Position numbers and translations under genes: made by a program
From: Toxotes chatareus
Taxonomy: Eukaryota; Chordata; Actinopteri; Toxotidae
DNA: 64,000 nt
Direction of reading: 5' to 3'
Assembly: GCA_016801885.1 (NCBI GenBank)
Contig: CM028903.1
Coordinates: 12,200,535 to 12,264,534, forward strand
Notes under the pieces: model-generated
The model's input: only the letters and a program-made list of their open reading frames with translations
What the model was told of the DNA's origin: nothing
Databases searched by the model: none
Shown: positions 1 to 13,529 of the stretch, piece by piece
Layout of the letters: each line of letters begins with the position of its first letter
Position numbering within the stretch: the stretch's first letter is position 1

Positions 1-619
1 TTCTCTCCTCTCCACCCTTGTCAGGACATTTGGTATTAGAACACATGCACGCACACACAGTGAGAAGGCAGCTTTCATGGTTTGAGAGGCATTGATAATT
101 TGAGTTGAAATGAGCTTGTCTTCATTAATGACAGTCACCGCTAAACCGTTTATCTCCACATACCCAGGTTACTGTGTTAAAACGACTCCCTCTATGCAAT
201 TCCTACTAATAGCTCTCTTTAATGTCAAAGAGAGAGCACAGCCCTGGAGGAGAGTGCTTTCTTCCTGTCTTTGATAAATTTAAAATATACATGATGCATG
301 CATGTGAAGAAATGTCATCAAAAGGTAACATTAAAACACAGTCACTGACTTGTTTCTCTCCAGGTCCTGGTTGTCCCTACAACCCATCTAAGGTGATGAC
401 AGGTGTGAGCTAATTAATGTAATTCAGTTAGCTCGAAAGTGAATCAAAGAGGATAAAGTGAGCTCAGCATGCTGAGGCATGATGACTTGGCCGTGCCAAG
501 TTTATGGCAAAGGAGACTGAACACAAGCAACAAAAGCACCAAGAAATGCTATTAATGTGTAGGTGCAAGTGAATTGCTTCAAATTTGGAACAAACATTCA
601 ATTGGACTCTAGTATGAAC
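1..619. other. non-genic flank, no recognisable gene
   Basis: Only one short open frame of 63 codons lies here and it has no recognisable domain or splice context. A short CA-rich patch sits near position 46-60. I see no repeat family, promoter or RNA gene that I can support. Confidence 0.5.
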
Positions 620-645
620 TGATTATACAGTATTCTGGTGGTCAA

Positions 646-666
646 AGGTCAAGGTCACTGTGACCT
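646..666 (+). promoter_or_regulatory. perfect ERE-like palindrome with adjacent AGGTCA
   Basis: AGGTCACTGTGACCT occupies 652-666: two perfect AGGTCA half sites inverted with a 3-base spacer. This equals the reverse complement of the classical vitellogenin oestrogen response element core. A further AGGTCA abuts it at 646-651, making a direct repeat with no spacer. The sequence match is certain; receptor binding in vivo is inference only, because the site lies in a repeat and not beside a known promoter. Confidence 0.45.
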
Positions 667-780
667 CATGTCCGTCCCATTCTTGTGAATGGAACATAGC
701 AGCAACACCTGGAGGGAATTTCATTACATCTGACACAATCATCCACTTGGACTTGGAGAAAAAAACTCATTAAACTTCGG

Positions 781-809
781 TGGTCAAAGGTCAAAGGTCA
801 CTGTGACCT
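781..809 (+). promoter_or_regulatory. second ERE-like palindrome with DR1 element
   Basis: AGGTCACTGTGACCT recurs at 795-809. It is preceded by TGGTCA at 781-786 and AGGTCA at 788-793. The 788-800 stretch AGGTCAAAGGTCA is a perfect direct repeat with one base spacer, the textbook DR1 bound by RXR heterodimers, HNF4 or COUP-TF. Three overlapping arrangements are therefore stacked in 29 bp. Function is not shown by sequence alone. Confidence 0.45.
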
Positions 810-1030
810 CACAAAACACATTTTTGGCCATAATACAAGAATTCATACCTTATGATAAAATTTCCCCAGTGTCTAACAGGGTAAAATGATGAAAGATGAC
901 ATTTTATAACCAAAAAGTCAAAGGTCAGCTTCATCTATTATACATATATGAGTGTGGACAGACATGGATGTAAACTGCAACTTGACTGGTTGGCGGAGGC
1001 ATTACACTGCGACACAGCAACTCTAGTTAG

Positions 1031-4000
1031 GACCTGCAGCTTTTCATCCTTGCCCTCATTCTTATGCATTATGCATTAAGAAAAAGATAAGTGTACAAAT
1101 AATGACCTGTGCTACCTTTACAACTGCTTTAACCATACTGTATTAACATACTGTATTAATAACAGCATTGAGAAGTGATAGAGGATGTGTTAAATATGAA
1201 ATACACAGACAACCACTTAGTGCAGGGTCCTTTAATCTCCGTGGCACAGAGAATAATAACAGGAGTGAGGACAACATGCTCAACAATGGACTTCCAGCAA
1301 AAGAGCCTAATCCTTGGAAAAGCAAGACCATTAAAGTGGAAAAACACTGCAGCAGCCCGGCAGCTGTACTGCAGCAATCCAGCTGATCGTGGGTATTTGA
1401 AATAATATGTGTCCACAATAAACTGTGGAGGATTAAATGTATGAATTGCTTAGGGAGTGCTAAAAAACTGGTTTTAAGGCATAGAATACAGATATGCCTT
1501 TATGTGGATTATTTTTTGTCTAAAGCTCAAGGCAGCATCAAATACAAGTAGTCTATGTCCCTTGAAAGAGGTTAAAGACACAAGTGTGATGCCCGTGAAC
1601 AGGTTTAAGGTTTGCTTTACAACTGGTGTTTTCTTCTTCTGAAAAATTATAGTAGAGAACACGGCAATGTTTCAGTGGTGTGCTGTGTGGGAGCAGTATG
1701 ATGTACAAAGGGGATGGTCACTGGTAAGCTTATGATTATAGCTGATTATAAACTTGCTGTGTATGCCATGTTATGATCGTATTCTTACTGTATATATACT
1801 ATAAAAATAAAAAACATTTTTTTTTCCCTTTAATATCAAGTACAATTGCAGCCCAGTTAAATAGTGTTTTAAGAATTTAATGAGTGGTATGCTGACTTTT
1901 TTTTAAAGGTAAAGGCTCCGACAGTTTGTACCTGCAGCACTTTTATCTATTTTTATTCTTATTGGGTCAGGCTGAGACACAGCTTGCTGTTCATGCAGTT
2001 CAACTCATAATGCCTTTCTTGAGGTGGGTTTCAAAAGTAAATCTTGTGACAAATCCAGTCATTTTAGTATCATGTCATGAGGCAGCACACAGTATTTTTT
2101 ACCATAGCACAGCTGAGAAGGCTGCAGCCATTTGTCTCTAATGAGTTCCAGGTAACATGCTCAATGAAGCTCCAGTAAAGTGGTTTTTAATTCTGGCTCT
2201 CGAGGGCATTACAGCACTTTGGTTTTTCATTCCGGTCATAAAATCCGGAAGTGACACACACTGTCAGACTTGGGACACAAGGTAAATGCTAAATTTGCTA
2301 CCCAACAGGAGGAATGACCAGGAGAAGGATAGAGAATAGCCATCAAGTTTAAAATATCAAGTTATACACAAAAACTTTTGCTAACTGGCAGCAAGTTTCC
2401 AGATAATAAAAAACAACTTTAGTCAAACTACAGTCCAAAACACACTGGTGCCCTCTGACATGCACCAAGACAGCCACCATATAATAGCAGCACTCTTTTG
2501 AGGCTTGCTTCCTTACTTGCCACATCCCAGTTATTGGGCCATGACTTTTGCTCTTGTCAGGTGATAGCATGTCTTCTCTAGCGCTCTGGTAGCTGTCGCG
2601 ATTGGGAGGAAGAGAAACTCATTCTTGAGGTGGAAAAAAACCAAGCCTCTGCAACTGACACTATCGGATATTAAAAAAGACATTGCTTGGTGAGCCATAG
2701 CTGGAGAGGCTCTTCAGGTGAGGAATCAAGTGATATAACACAAGCAACACTCCACAAATCCATAGCAGCACTCCACATTGACTTCATATGATAGATATGT
2801 AATATATTGTGGACCCACCCATGTGCCTACTGGTGCAAAGTGGCTGCTGTATGTTTTTAGCTTAACACTGCCGGACGTTAATACCACAACAACATCAACA
2901 TTAGTGATACCACGTTTCTGTTGAGGTACAAGAGCGAGTGAGTCACAAGTAAACTGTGGAACGCACAAAATGAACGAAACAGCCGCCAGCAATTTCAATT
3001 AACTTGAAAATATGAAAACCTGTGTTAGCACATGGGGAGAGCTGAACTGGTAAAATAAACATAGAAATACTTAAAGCAACATATTGCAGGTGCAACATGA
3101 CTAGAATTACACAAATTCTATTTTGACACCAGTACTTACTGCATATAGCATTTCATCAAACTAAAATCTCTCAGGTCATTACAGAGGCCCTAACCAATCA
3201 ACAAATCATAGAGCAAAATAAGAACAACAACATCATCCTACCCTTTTTTTTAAAAATAGTGGATTGCACCTTGCTGTATATAGCACAGGCAGTAGAGCAT
3301 CTTTTATTGATTTCAAAGGAAATCAATCTTTCATTGGAGAATTGCAACGTCTAACACCTGCTGGCTATAATAGAGCTGGGGGGCTAAGGTTTGGGACCAC
3401 GCTGGAAAACACATGGACAGGAGCATTTATCAAATTTTATAAATTATTCACAGATTCAACTTTATTATACACATAGTAACAGAATGCCCTGAGGAAAAAA
3501 ATTGGTCCTTGCTTTCTTCCCACTGGTTTTGGATCTTGTCAGTTACTTTGTATGGAAATGAAGATGCTTAAACAGCAAATGTGAAAATAAGCAATTAGCA
3601 GCATCAACCACCTCTCTCAAAGGGGTTTTTGCTATTGATGCTGAAATTGTCCTTGGTGGCGTTCCCTGTCTGTCATCCCCAGGGAGTCTCCATTTCTTTT
3701 CCCTGTCTCAGTTGCTTTTCCTGTCTGCTTCCTTCAAAATTTCTTCTCCTCTCATCCACTTTTCCCTTTCCCCCCTTTTCCCTTGGTTCTCTATCCCTTC
3801 TCTTATTTCCAAAGTTCTTCCCTTCTCTTCTTTTTTTCTTTTACATTTGCATTTGCAGGTGTAGCCAGTTGTTCAGTAGTCAGTGCACATCCCATTTCTC
3901 CATTACCTTGTCAGTATCAGTGGACCAGCACCTGCCTACAGATGAGGAAAAAGGAGACAGTGTGAGAGGAAAGGAAGGCAGGAGTTCAACAGCTGTGGAT

Positions 4001-7000
4001 TATAGAAATGGGTCGGAGAGGGTACATTATAAGAAGACAAGCAGCTACATTAGCATACACACAGAGGCACAGTCTGCTGCTGACAAGTCAACAGGCACAT
4101 GCACCCATCAGCCACTACATGTATATATACAGTATGCACTTTATATATACACCATTCACCGTTTTAAGGGCTGAATAATGCATGCATACACTGGTATTTT
4201 CTTTCACTGCTTTGTTAAAAATCACATACAACACACAGAGAAAAGCATGTCACTTGTCATTTATACTCCCCACTTATAGATGATAGAGATTGATGTGAGA
4301 AAATTTTTTGGTCATCTCTGTTGTAAATTGTTTACCGTGGACACTTTCCCCGTTGTCCTCTGAGCTACTAATTGTTCTTGATCGAAAAAGAAGTATTTGT
4401 AGAGTGGTAAAAGTGATATCGCTGGAGGCTTGGTAGGTAATAGTGTATCTTATGTATTTCCAACATTCAGTGTTGAAATCCTTATAAATACCTTAATTAA
4501 AATATGATGGGGCGATGCATAATCACAATGTCAGTTCAACTGCAAATAAGCTGTTGTCTGTTGAATTTCTGCATACACTCATTATAACTGTTCCTAGTTT
4601 CAAACTTCAGTTGTTTTTTTTTCCATGGCTCATCTAGTCTCACTCTAATTAAGCATGTTTCTCCACTGCACTCCACATATTCATTTCAATTAATGTTTTA
4701 AATAACCTATCAAAAAACAAAATAAATAAAAACTCAATAAGGTTTAGCTCACTAGTTAGTGTGTTTGGCCACCCCTGCTTTTCAGCCAAGCAAACAAACC
4801 AAGGAATAATTCTGTATGTGGCCTGAGATAACTGTTGATTCTAGAGTTCCAATTTAACCATAGTAAAACTAAGGCCTTTCCATTTAATATTCACAAAAAA
4901 AACCCCATGTTATTTCACATTTTCTTTAAAATAATCCTTTAATGGTTTACAGTACTTAATCTTTCAGGCTGAGTATTAATTTAGTAAAGTAGGTGACAAA
5001 AATATATTTTTTGTAACATTTCTGTCGTTATTTCCAGTGCATTCAATCCCAATATGGATTTGACTTCTGTCAGAGAACAGTTAAATTAGGTGTTTCTGGC
5101 TAAGGGTCCCTCAGTCCTAATTCATCCTCCCTTTAAGCCATCATTTTCCTGTAAGTAATGTATAATAATTAAGTCTAAACAAGTCTAGTTTTGCAAGACT
5201 GTCACTGTGCAGCTCCTTACTAAGTGACCACACTTAGTGACCAGGACATGTAAACTTTGCAGTTTCCACACATGCTGTGAACACTCTGCAATCAGTTACC
5301 TGTCTCAGTCTCGCTGCTGAGCAGTCAACTGAATGTGCTCATCTCTCCAGCTCAACAAACCCAGGTGTCAACCCAGAATCACAGCCAAAGCAGGACTGCA
5401 GATTCATAGTCCAGGATTGTGACTTTATTGGAAAGATGCTTTTATGCTCAAGAAGTTGCTTTTTTTTTTTTTTTTAAGCCATACTGTTTTGTGAAATGAA
5501 ATTGCTAAAGGGGTGTTGAAAGTCACATCTTGGGATATAGTTACTTAGTTGTCAACACTGGTTTCAACTGTGCCCCACTGTGTCCCCTTGAAACTGTTGT
5601 GTGCTAGTCAGACCTTATTGTGAGTCTTTTTGGTTTGATTTTCTGACAATTTAGCTGTGAAAGTATTGCCTTTTGGCAGCCAGCTGTCACATCTTAGATT
5701 CTGGAGCTTCCCACCAGCGCATGAATAAGTCAGCTGTCAACCACATTACAGAGAAAGTGAGAGATGAGTTTTAGTGGAGAGTAGCTGTTTACCCCATAGC
5801 CTTTCAAATACAGTAATAAAAATTTAGAAAGGGCAGGTGTTTGTATGAAATCTATTATACAGTGTGTGCCTTGGGCATTTTGTAATCAGATTTGGAAATA
5901 TCACTATTATACAGGGACTCCAGATCTAGTCTGTCCAAAAATAAGGCCATCTTCCCGAAACAGTGATGCGCTTTGCTAATTTCTCAACCTTTAGGCTTCT
6001 TTAACAGATTCTAAATAATAGAAAGGATAATACTATTTTTGTGCTTTTCCACATTTCCTTCATCCATTTCAGATTTTTAGATAGAAGAGATTATCAGTAC
6101 TTTTAGCTATATCCTTGTGGGGAGCTTACTTGTACATTAAGTTGTTACTATACATTACGCACTACTGTACTGCGGTTTGTTCATTTTTAACAAATGGTTC
6201 TAGCTCCTTTCCCATCTCTTTTAAATCCTTCAGTCCCCGTTTTCATTTCCTTCCCCTCTGTCTGTCCACTTTCCCCCTTACTTGTTTCCTTCTTTTAAGT
6301 AGATATAGAAAGTATAATGTTCTTTCTTCCCATTAACACCCTTATTCTCTCACCCTTGACCTCTCTGTCTTTTCACCTTGCACTGCAGTTCCAGTCTGAT
6401 TTGGAAATACTTAACCATTGCCCTGCTTAATAGTCCTCACTAGCAGTCAGTTGCCACATCAATAACTATTGCTTTCTAGAACACTGCAGGGTCAATGGAC
6501 CTATTCAACTGGGGTGACTGCACCAATTCAACCAACAATGGACTATCAAAATAATGACACTCGACAGTGGGGAATTCTTCACCACTTTACAGTACCTATG
6601 ACTGAGATGACGTACTCATCTTTGTTCATAGCAAGTCCATGTAGTGCCAGTGACCCCCACTGAATCTTTTGCAAACTTTTGCATTGTCAGTCTAAACTCT
6701 GAGAGCCAAGTGCCATTTGTTTTCTACAGAGGGGGCTATTGTACTTTACCACCTCAATACCAGAATGTCAGTACAACTACAAAGCACTCCACTACTCTAA
6801 TACATCACACAAAGGTCAAGACATAGACTTAAAACTGATTTGAAGATTCTCGGAATTGTGGCTGTCTTGCACAGGAACTAAGACTTACACAGCGGGAAAG
6901 TTTGGGGCTTCGACATTTCACTGAAAAAATGGCCATTATAGGTTAAAAACCTTAAATAACAGGAAGCTATTAAATCTTCCCTGTGTTATTTTCAGCAGGC

Positions 7001-7259
7001 ACATGATGTTCAAGAGAAGCCGACCTCTAACACTGCTGCTTTTATCATTCTTGTCTTTCAATATCAGAAACTGAAAAAGCAAATTGCTCTATTGTAATGT
7101 AAGAACCTTGAAAGAAGTCGAATTTACCTTTGAATCATCATGACTGAAGACTGTCAGATTCAAAATTAAGTCTTCAGCATTAGTTGACAGCCATTTATGT
7201 CTTAATTCAATAGAGATTCAGTAATTTCACTGAAAATTTAAATCTAAGGCTGAAAAAGC
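1031..7259. other. non-genic stretch with pyrimidine tracts
   Basis: No gene is recognised. The longest open frame (181 codons, 3629-4174) runs through a nearly pure pyrimidine tract at 3660-3840 and is low-complexity. Other pyrimidine-rich runs lie at 6195-6370, and a T18-type run sits at 5460-5476. A short inverted repeat, TAGAATT and AATTCTA, flanks 3103-3121. The GC-richer parts around 1200-1400 and 2580-3000 may be old repeat fragments but I cannot name a family. Confidence 0.4.
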
Positions 7260-7269
7260 CTTGGTGTTA

Positions 7270-7303
7270 AAAAAAAAAAAAAACTTTCAAAAAAAAAAAA
7301 AAA
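7270..7303 (+). repeat. two adjacent poly-A runs
   Basis: Two runs of about 13 A residues are separated by CTTTC. They could be remnants of a retroposon tail, but no element body is recognised upstream. Confidence 0.6.
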
Positions 7304-7437
7304 TGCAAGCGTTCCTACTGTAGAAATGTTTTTCTTTTTCTTGACAAAATCTTAAATCTTAAATCCACAATGTTGACATTTTTCAAACAAAACCATGGTT
7401 TATCAACAACATCCATATAAAGTAAAGAATCTAACTC

Positions 7438-7488
7438 ATGTATGTATGTATGTATGTATGTATGTGTGTGTGTGTGTATATATATATA
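7438..7488 (+). repeat. compound microsatellite (ATGT)n(GT)n(AT)n
   Basis: Seven ATGT units pass directly into GT repeats and then AT repeats. The pattern is read straight from the sequence. Confidence 0.95.
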
Positions 7489-7489
7489 C

Positions 7490-10400
7490 TGAATATAATT
7501 AAGACTTGGATGTCTGGTATGACCCAGAGAGGCCCCAAAGGCTAAACAAATAAATGAATAAATGAGGTACAAGGATGTGAATGGATGGATAATCAGATTA
7601 AAAGAATTTATGAATGGTTGGAAAATCTGAGAGTCCAGAGATTTGTTAGTAGACAAACCTCATCTTGGCCTCTCTCACACTATCAGTGAAGTTAATAGAG
7701 CCTGAAATGACCCACTCAACCAGCAATACACTCTGCTGATCACATTTATTGATCACTTTGCATCCTCCTAGTTCAGTTCAGGCACTTTCTTAGCTCTTGA
7801 CAGAATGGATGTTTCGTGTATTCGCTGGGGCATGGTTGATCCTTTAAGGATTTCATATCAGTAAATAAAATCAATGATTTGTCTGAAATGCTACCGAATA
7901 CATGTTTTTAACAAAGGATTAAACATTAGTTATTTTCCCTGCCAGTGGGATTTATTTTTTAGTTTGATTATTTTCTTTTAAAAAGTAGGAAATCAAAATC
8001 TTAAATCTTAAAGCTAACACCATTTAAATTAACTTTAAACACAGACTCTCGTATTGGAAACCACACAGGATATTGTGAAGTGAAAGGGAGATATCTCCAA
8101 CAGTTTAGAGTAATTTTAGAAGTGTAGGAATATCCTGAAAGCAGATTGAAGGAATGAGATAGATATGTTACATTTCCAAAAATGTATTACAGGTATGCTT
8201 GTTCAAATGAAACCAACTGCTATTATGAAATATAAATAAATGTATGATGAGACAAATCTATCAAGTTAGATTGTAGAGTGAGAGAGAGAGAGAAAACAGA
8301 AATCTTGTGAGAAATAATGCTGTGATTTAACAAATCAGAAAATAGAGAACCAGGCTTTAAGCCTATATATGCCCTTTTGTTGACCAGTGCTTTAAAGTGT
8401 AAATGTCTGTCTGCTGCACAGTGATGGTGGTAATAGGGCTTGAAATGGGCTACAGATACAACCAGTCACACTAACTAATAAAGATTAACTTGTGATTTCA
8501 CAGAGCGATTAGATAGAAATTTCCAGTCCACTTCAACCCATTTAAAGAAATAAAAGGACAACACGCAGGCATTCAAGACAGGACTTTTAATCTTAAAGTA
8601 GACACAAGACCTAACCTTGTGATGAAGGTGGCAGGGTGTTAAAGAAACAGATGTAGCAGCACTGAGTGTTAAGCCTGCATGGATCTCTTCCAGCTAAAGA
8701 CTACAAAACTTTTCTCCAGTGTTAAAACTTAAACTCTCCATGTATGCAACCTTGTGCAGAATGTGAAAGCTGACCCTACTGACAAACTTTCACAACACAA
8801 AATTTGCTGACAGCTCTTTGTCACTTGGGCTGCTATCTTGTCCGAGATTGACTTTCTGAAAGGTGTCTCAGTTAAAACTGATGTCTTTCCAGGTTTCCTC
8901 TTATTATAATTACATGAGAGAAAACAGGTGGAACACAGCTGTTTTCAGGCCTCTGTGAACCAAACAGTGATCACACACCAGCTATCACATGGTGGTGGGT
9001 GGTGTGGCTGCAAACTTATTTTCTACAACTGATCTAGAAAAGGCATCCAACCAGATGTCCCTGCATGAAGATAAATGAGATCTGAAAGCACTGATCACAC
9101 ATGGAGACCTCTTTAGATTATGTAAGGATCCCTATAGTCTAGTGTCTGCAGTGTCTGCCTTTTCAGGAGATGCTGACTGAGTACTTGTATTTGAATAACC
9201 TGATAGTTTTGGTGTTACTGCTGCTGACCAGATCACACTATACAGAAACTGAAAGTAGCTGTGCTCAATGACAATAAAAGTCTCTCCCAGAAGCCCTAAT
9301 AATTATGGTCATCATGCAACATTTACTCAACTATATGCTTCTATTTTGAATATAAAACTGTTTTTGTTTCTGAGTGAAATTTATGTTACCCTTCTCTAAA
9401 TCTTTTGGTTCCCAGAGTAGAACATTTTGAAAACATAAGTTTCTTGAAGAAATTCAAAAAGTGCTTAAATGCAGCCACACACTGGAGACCAGAACTGTGC
9501 CAACCACATTTGGCAGAAAAGTGTAAATAGTCCTTCATTACACTGCAGTCCCAACAATTTATCATCCAGCAATCGGGGCAAAAGAGCTGTCAGTCACTGA
9601 CTGATTGGATCATGTTCCTGTTTATAGGTCAGACAGTGATGGAATAATTCTCCAATCTTAAGACATTTACACAGGATATGCCATCATCTTTTTATACATG
9701 GCACTAAATGTGTAATTTCACTGTTGTCTGAATGTAGAAAATAATGGGTTCCAAGCCCTTTTCCTTATTCACTTTCCAAACGTAGCATATTTCTGATAGG
9801 TGCTGCTTCATCATTGGCTTGGAAATGATGAATTGTTTGTGCATGAGCAATGACATGACCTCAAAGGTATAGTATCCACAGAAAGCATGCAGTCAAGCGC
9901 TATATCTATCATGTCTATCACACAGGACCTAAACGTACACTTTTAGCATTTGACCTTGATTTCACAATGCCACTGATACACCCCTTAATGACTTGGCTAC
10001 CCAGAACACATAAAAAAAAAATCGCAATGAATTATAAACAACAGTGTAAATGTAAAGCTACATAAACAGTATGACTGCGAAGGGGATGAAATAAGAAGCC
10101 TGCAGCTGTACCAGCTTGTCTGTGTGAAAGCAATCTAATACTCTGTGGACCTTGGGGATTAGGGTATTTGTCCCTTGTGCACTGCACACAGTTGCTGGTA
10201 TTACAGCGCTCTGCTTTCTCATGCTCTCATGCTGACCGAATATGAATTGGCAGCAGCAGATCCCTGAACTGTAGACGCCTGTAGGTCAGCAAAGGCAAAG
10301 TGAGCATCACTGAAGTAATTGCAGTGCAGCATGTGCAATACACAGCAATTCATAATGGAGAATGTGCAAGGGAATGCATGTTTCTGATATCAAGGGAAAC

Positions 10401-13400
10401 ATTTAAAACTCAGAGAGAAAAAAGAAATTACATGCTCTTAAATTAATTGTAACCAATAAACCAGGACATGCACCTTCCCGTTGTCCAATCACATTTTGGG
10501 AATTATCATCACAGAGGAAAATAATTGGTGCATTGGGTTGAAAGGTTCAAATCTGCTGCTCTTTTGACCACACCATATGATGTGCTGCCCTACGTGGTGT
10601 TAAACTGCACAGCATTGGGATAAGTAACCTGCTAGATGGCAGTGTGAGTAGGATTTTTAGTCTGTGTGCAGTTAGTCATTTATGCCTAGTCTCCCCAGTT
10701 TGCCATTAAGATTGTACTGGGCGCATGAAAAAATGTATGCCACATTTTATCTTAATCCAGCCATTTTTGAAAAGACAAACACACGCAAAATTGCAAAAGC
10801 GTCTCCTCCACTGTGAAGTTCAGCTGCTAAATACTGAAAACTACATACATGACTTTTCTTTTTGCTCTTGTTGTCTCCGTCTCCTTTTTGTTCTCTCTTT
10901 CATCATTTTCTCAAAGCTGGATTCACTTTTTTTTTTTCCAGAGAAACTTTCCTTTATTGTTTTTCCACTGACAACACAGATCTATGGCCAAAGCCTTGAA
11001 TTACCTCACTTGTCTGTCTCTGGGCTCCTGAGGCTTTGTACTAGTGATATGTGGCCTGAATCAGGTCAAAACAAGAAATACAACCTGTCAATTTCTTATT
11101 GTCTATACACAGTGGACACCTTTAGGCTTGGGCTAAAGAAAGGAAACTAACATGTTCTTACTGCACATTAAAAGATTCGTGCGAATGAATATTTGGCCCC
11201 GAACACACACATACTTAGATGAAGGCCTGTACATTTTCCTGCAATCCAACACAATATTCTTGAAATCAATACTAACTGTGTGAAGGTTATAATGTTCAAT
11301 TATTGTCAAGACTCTGTCATAAAGGTGCTATTTGAGGCTGTAGTTTGATGTGTTATTGCGTTAGATTTGCTGGTATGAGTTGGATATTAATCTTCACTGT
11401 GATTGTCTGGAATTACTGTCAAAAGTTAAAATGAGACAATATATTTCCATGCATTTAAATGCATCTGCTGGTTGAACAATATATGCAAAGGGGAAAGAAG
11501 CAAAATATATTACAAAAAGGGGTTTATAAGGGGGTATAAGCCAAACAAACCTGTTCATACAACATCTTGTCCAACCCCATTAGATTTGAAATTCTGTTTG
11601 ACAATACTGGTGCCTTAAGGATGTGCCAAATCAATAGACAAAATATCAGAAGATTTGTGCAACATGCACTTTCTGAGCAGTTTGGTTTGAGAAGTCAGTG
11701 GATGCCAAATGTGAGCACCTTGACATGAATCTTGACGTGAAAATAGCGGCGCACCTCTTGATTGCCAGCGACACTCCCCATATTATGCTTCTGCTCCTCC
11801 ACTCTGGTGAGTCATCAAAAATACCAAAGAGCAGCCATCGAGTGAAAAACCCTCACTGTGCGTTAGGAAAATGGCATTTAATTAGCATAAAGTGTAGCAG
11901 CACTTTGCAGGAGCTGTGTTTGGTTTGGGTACATTTAGGAGTGATAATAAATAAGGCAAAGCATTCATCATTTTTGAGTAATCAATGGAATTGTATTGTA
12001 ATCACGTAAGCAAGTGTAATGATGCGCTGGGCATAGCTCCGGTTGAAAAAGCTGTGTTGCAGGGTGTAGAGCTGACTAGTGAAACTGCTAGGTAACATGG
12101 ATGACCTGGATTAGGACAAAAGCTTTTGGTCCACTGCTCCTTGCTTGGGATATGTGAATGTGCAGTGCACCACTGCTGGGCCATCAGTGCACCCAGCTAG
12201 TTCAGCACCTCAGTGACTCCGTATTCCCATCCAAACTAAAGTAAGGTGAAGTGTTATCTATCTAGAGTAATCACTGTGCCATGCATGGACTTGCACTTGC
12301 TTCTTCTTAAAGCAACAGCAGCAGCAGCACAGAGTAGAGGCAAAAGTGGTATGGAGCAAAGTGTAAATGGAGCTTTGTGATTAAGGATGAAAGGTCAAAC
12401 AATCTGTCTTCCAGTGGTTCACCTCCTCAAGCATAAAGCTGATGTTTTCTCATCCATAATCTCAGTGAGCCTTTTTTTTTTTTAGTCACCACTTTTTTTT
12501 TCCAATCATTGTTATTAGCGACAGCTGAATGACTTTGACAATGAACTTTATCTGACATGGTGTGAGTTACAGCACCACGCGATTCTCTTTATCTCTTTAA
12601 TCAGATCATTTTGGGTAAACCTCCCTCTTGTCATGCCTCCTGCTCAAATGTCAAGCTGTCTCACCATGTCAGCCTCTCTGCTGCAGCATTAGCCTGTCAG
12701 ATGCCATGTCAACGTCAGTGATGTCACATCAGCCTCTGTTTCTCTTCATTCACTTCATGTCCCTCATGGCAATTGTCTTTAGCTGTGGCTTCTGATACCT
12801 TTCCTTAAGTAGACTGATTTTTCTCAGTGTAACACGATATTCTGTTATTTACTCGTGCAGTTAGTTTAAAAAGTGCCTGGGATAAAGCTGACCTAAATTG
12901 TTCAAAACATCAAGACGTTTTTGGTTTTCTCCCTAAATGTAGCTGCTCTTCCCTAATGGGAAAAAAAGCTAAGCACATTAAGAAGGGATTTGTCTTAGCT
13001 TTCCATCTTCATCTCCTCCCTTCCCTCATTCCCCTCCATCCCTCTGTCCAGTTTGGTTCCCTTTTCTTTCTTCATCTTCTGCCCTTTTCTCCCCTTCTCA
13101 TCACTTGTTATTTCATCTCCTCTCTTTACTCTTTGACTCTCCGGTACTATTCCCTGCTCTTATCAGATATTTACGACTAATCTTTCTCTCTCAGGTTGGG
13201 ATCAGTGTTTTCCCTATTCTTCATTCATTCACTGCATATGTTTTATTTTGTCAGTTATTCAGGGATCTGGTAAATATTTGCACAGAGAGTCCTGTCGGTA
13301 ATCAGCCAGTTGGCATATCATCGCTGTCTGTCAACTGGAGCAAGCCTGTGTGTTTGTATGTATGGGAAACTGTGAGAGATTGCATTTTAATGTGGGTTAG

Positions 13401-13409
13401 AGAGGACTA
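7490..13409. other. non-genic stretch, no gene recognised
   Basis: Small frames only. An (AG)n patch is at 8281-8294, T runs at 10928-10939 and 12472-12483, a CAG patch (four units) at 12316-12329, and a pyrimidine-rich tract at 12995-13160. The stretch 11690-11990 is complex, microsatellite-free sequence containing TTTAATTAGCAT and could be a conserved non-coding element, which needs alignment to decide. Confidence 0.4.
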
Positions 13410-13410
13410 G

Positions 13411-13447
13411 TGTGTGTTTGTGTGTGTGTGTGTGTGTGGGGGGGGGG
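13411..13447 (+). repeat. (TG)n microsatellite ending in a G10 run
   Basis: TG dinucleotides at 13411-13438 pass directly into ten consecutive G residues at 13438-13447. A separate (GA)n tract follows at 13506-13525. Confidence 0.95.
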
Positions 13448-13505
13448 TGTTATTGCAGGGGTTTTGGCTGAGGGTCAGGGATGAATTCAAGGTTCCAGGG
13501 GGAAT

Positions 13506-13525
13506 GAGAGAGAGAGAGAGAGAGA
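13506..13525 (+). repeat. (GA)n microsatellite
   Basis: Ten consecutive GA units, read directly from the sequence. Open frames on both strands across this area are products of the simple repeats. Confidence 0.95.
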
Positions 13526-13529
13526 TCCA

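Larger units (their letters stand above)
620..1030 (+). repeat. AGGTCA-rich dispersed teleost repeat
   Basis: The segment holds a phrase of about 30 bases twice, roughly 143 bp apart: a GGTCAAAGGTCA-type run followed by CACTGTGACCTCA. A third weaker copy of the GTCAAAGGTCA core is near 917-927. The right end reads GGTTGGCGGAGGCATTACACTG-like (split here at 988-1010), and I recognise this ending from interspersed copies in percomorph genomes. No coding potential is visible. The repeat class is not determined. Each internal copy carries a perfect palindrome AGGTCACTGTGACCT, listed separately. Identification as an interspersed repeat is from memory and is moderately secure. Confidence 0.6.

Noticed and set aside
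3629..4174. 181-codon + frame
   Set aside because: It runs through a nearly pure pyrimidine tract; the product is Ser/Phe/Leu low-complexity and has no domain or splice context.
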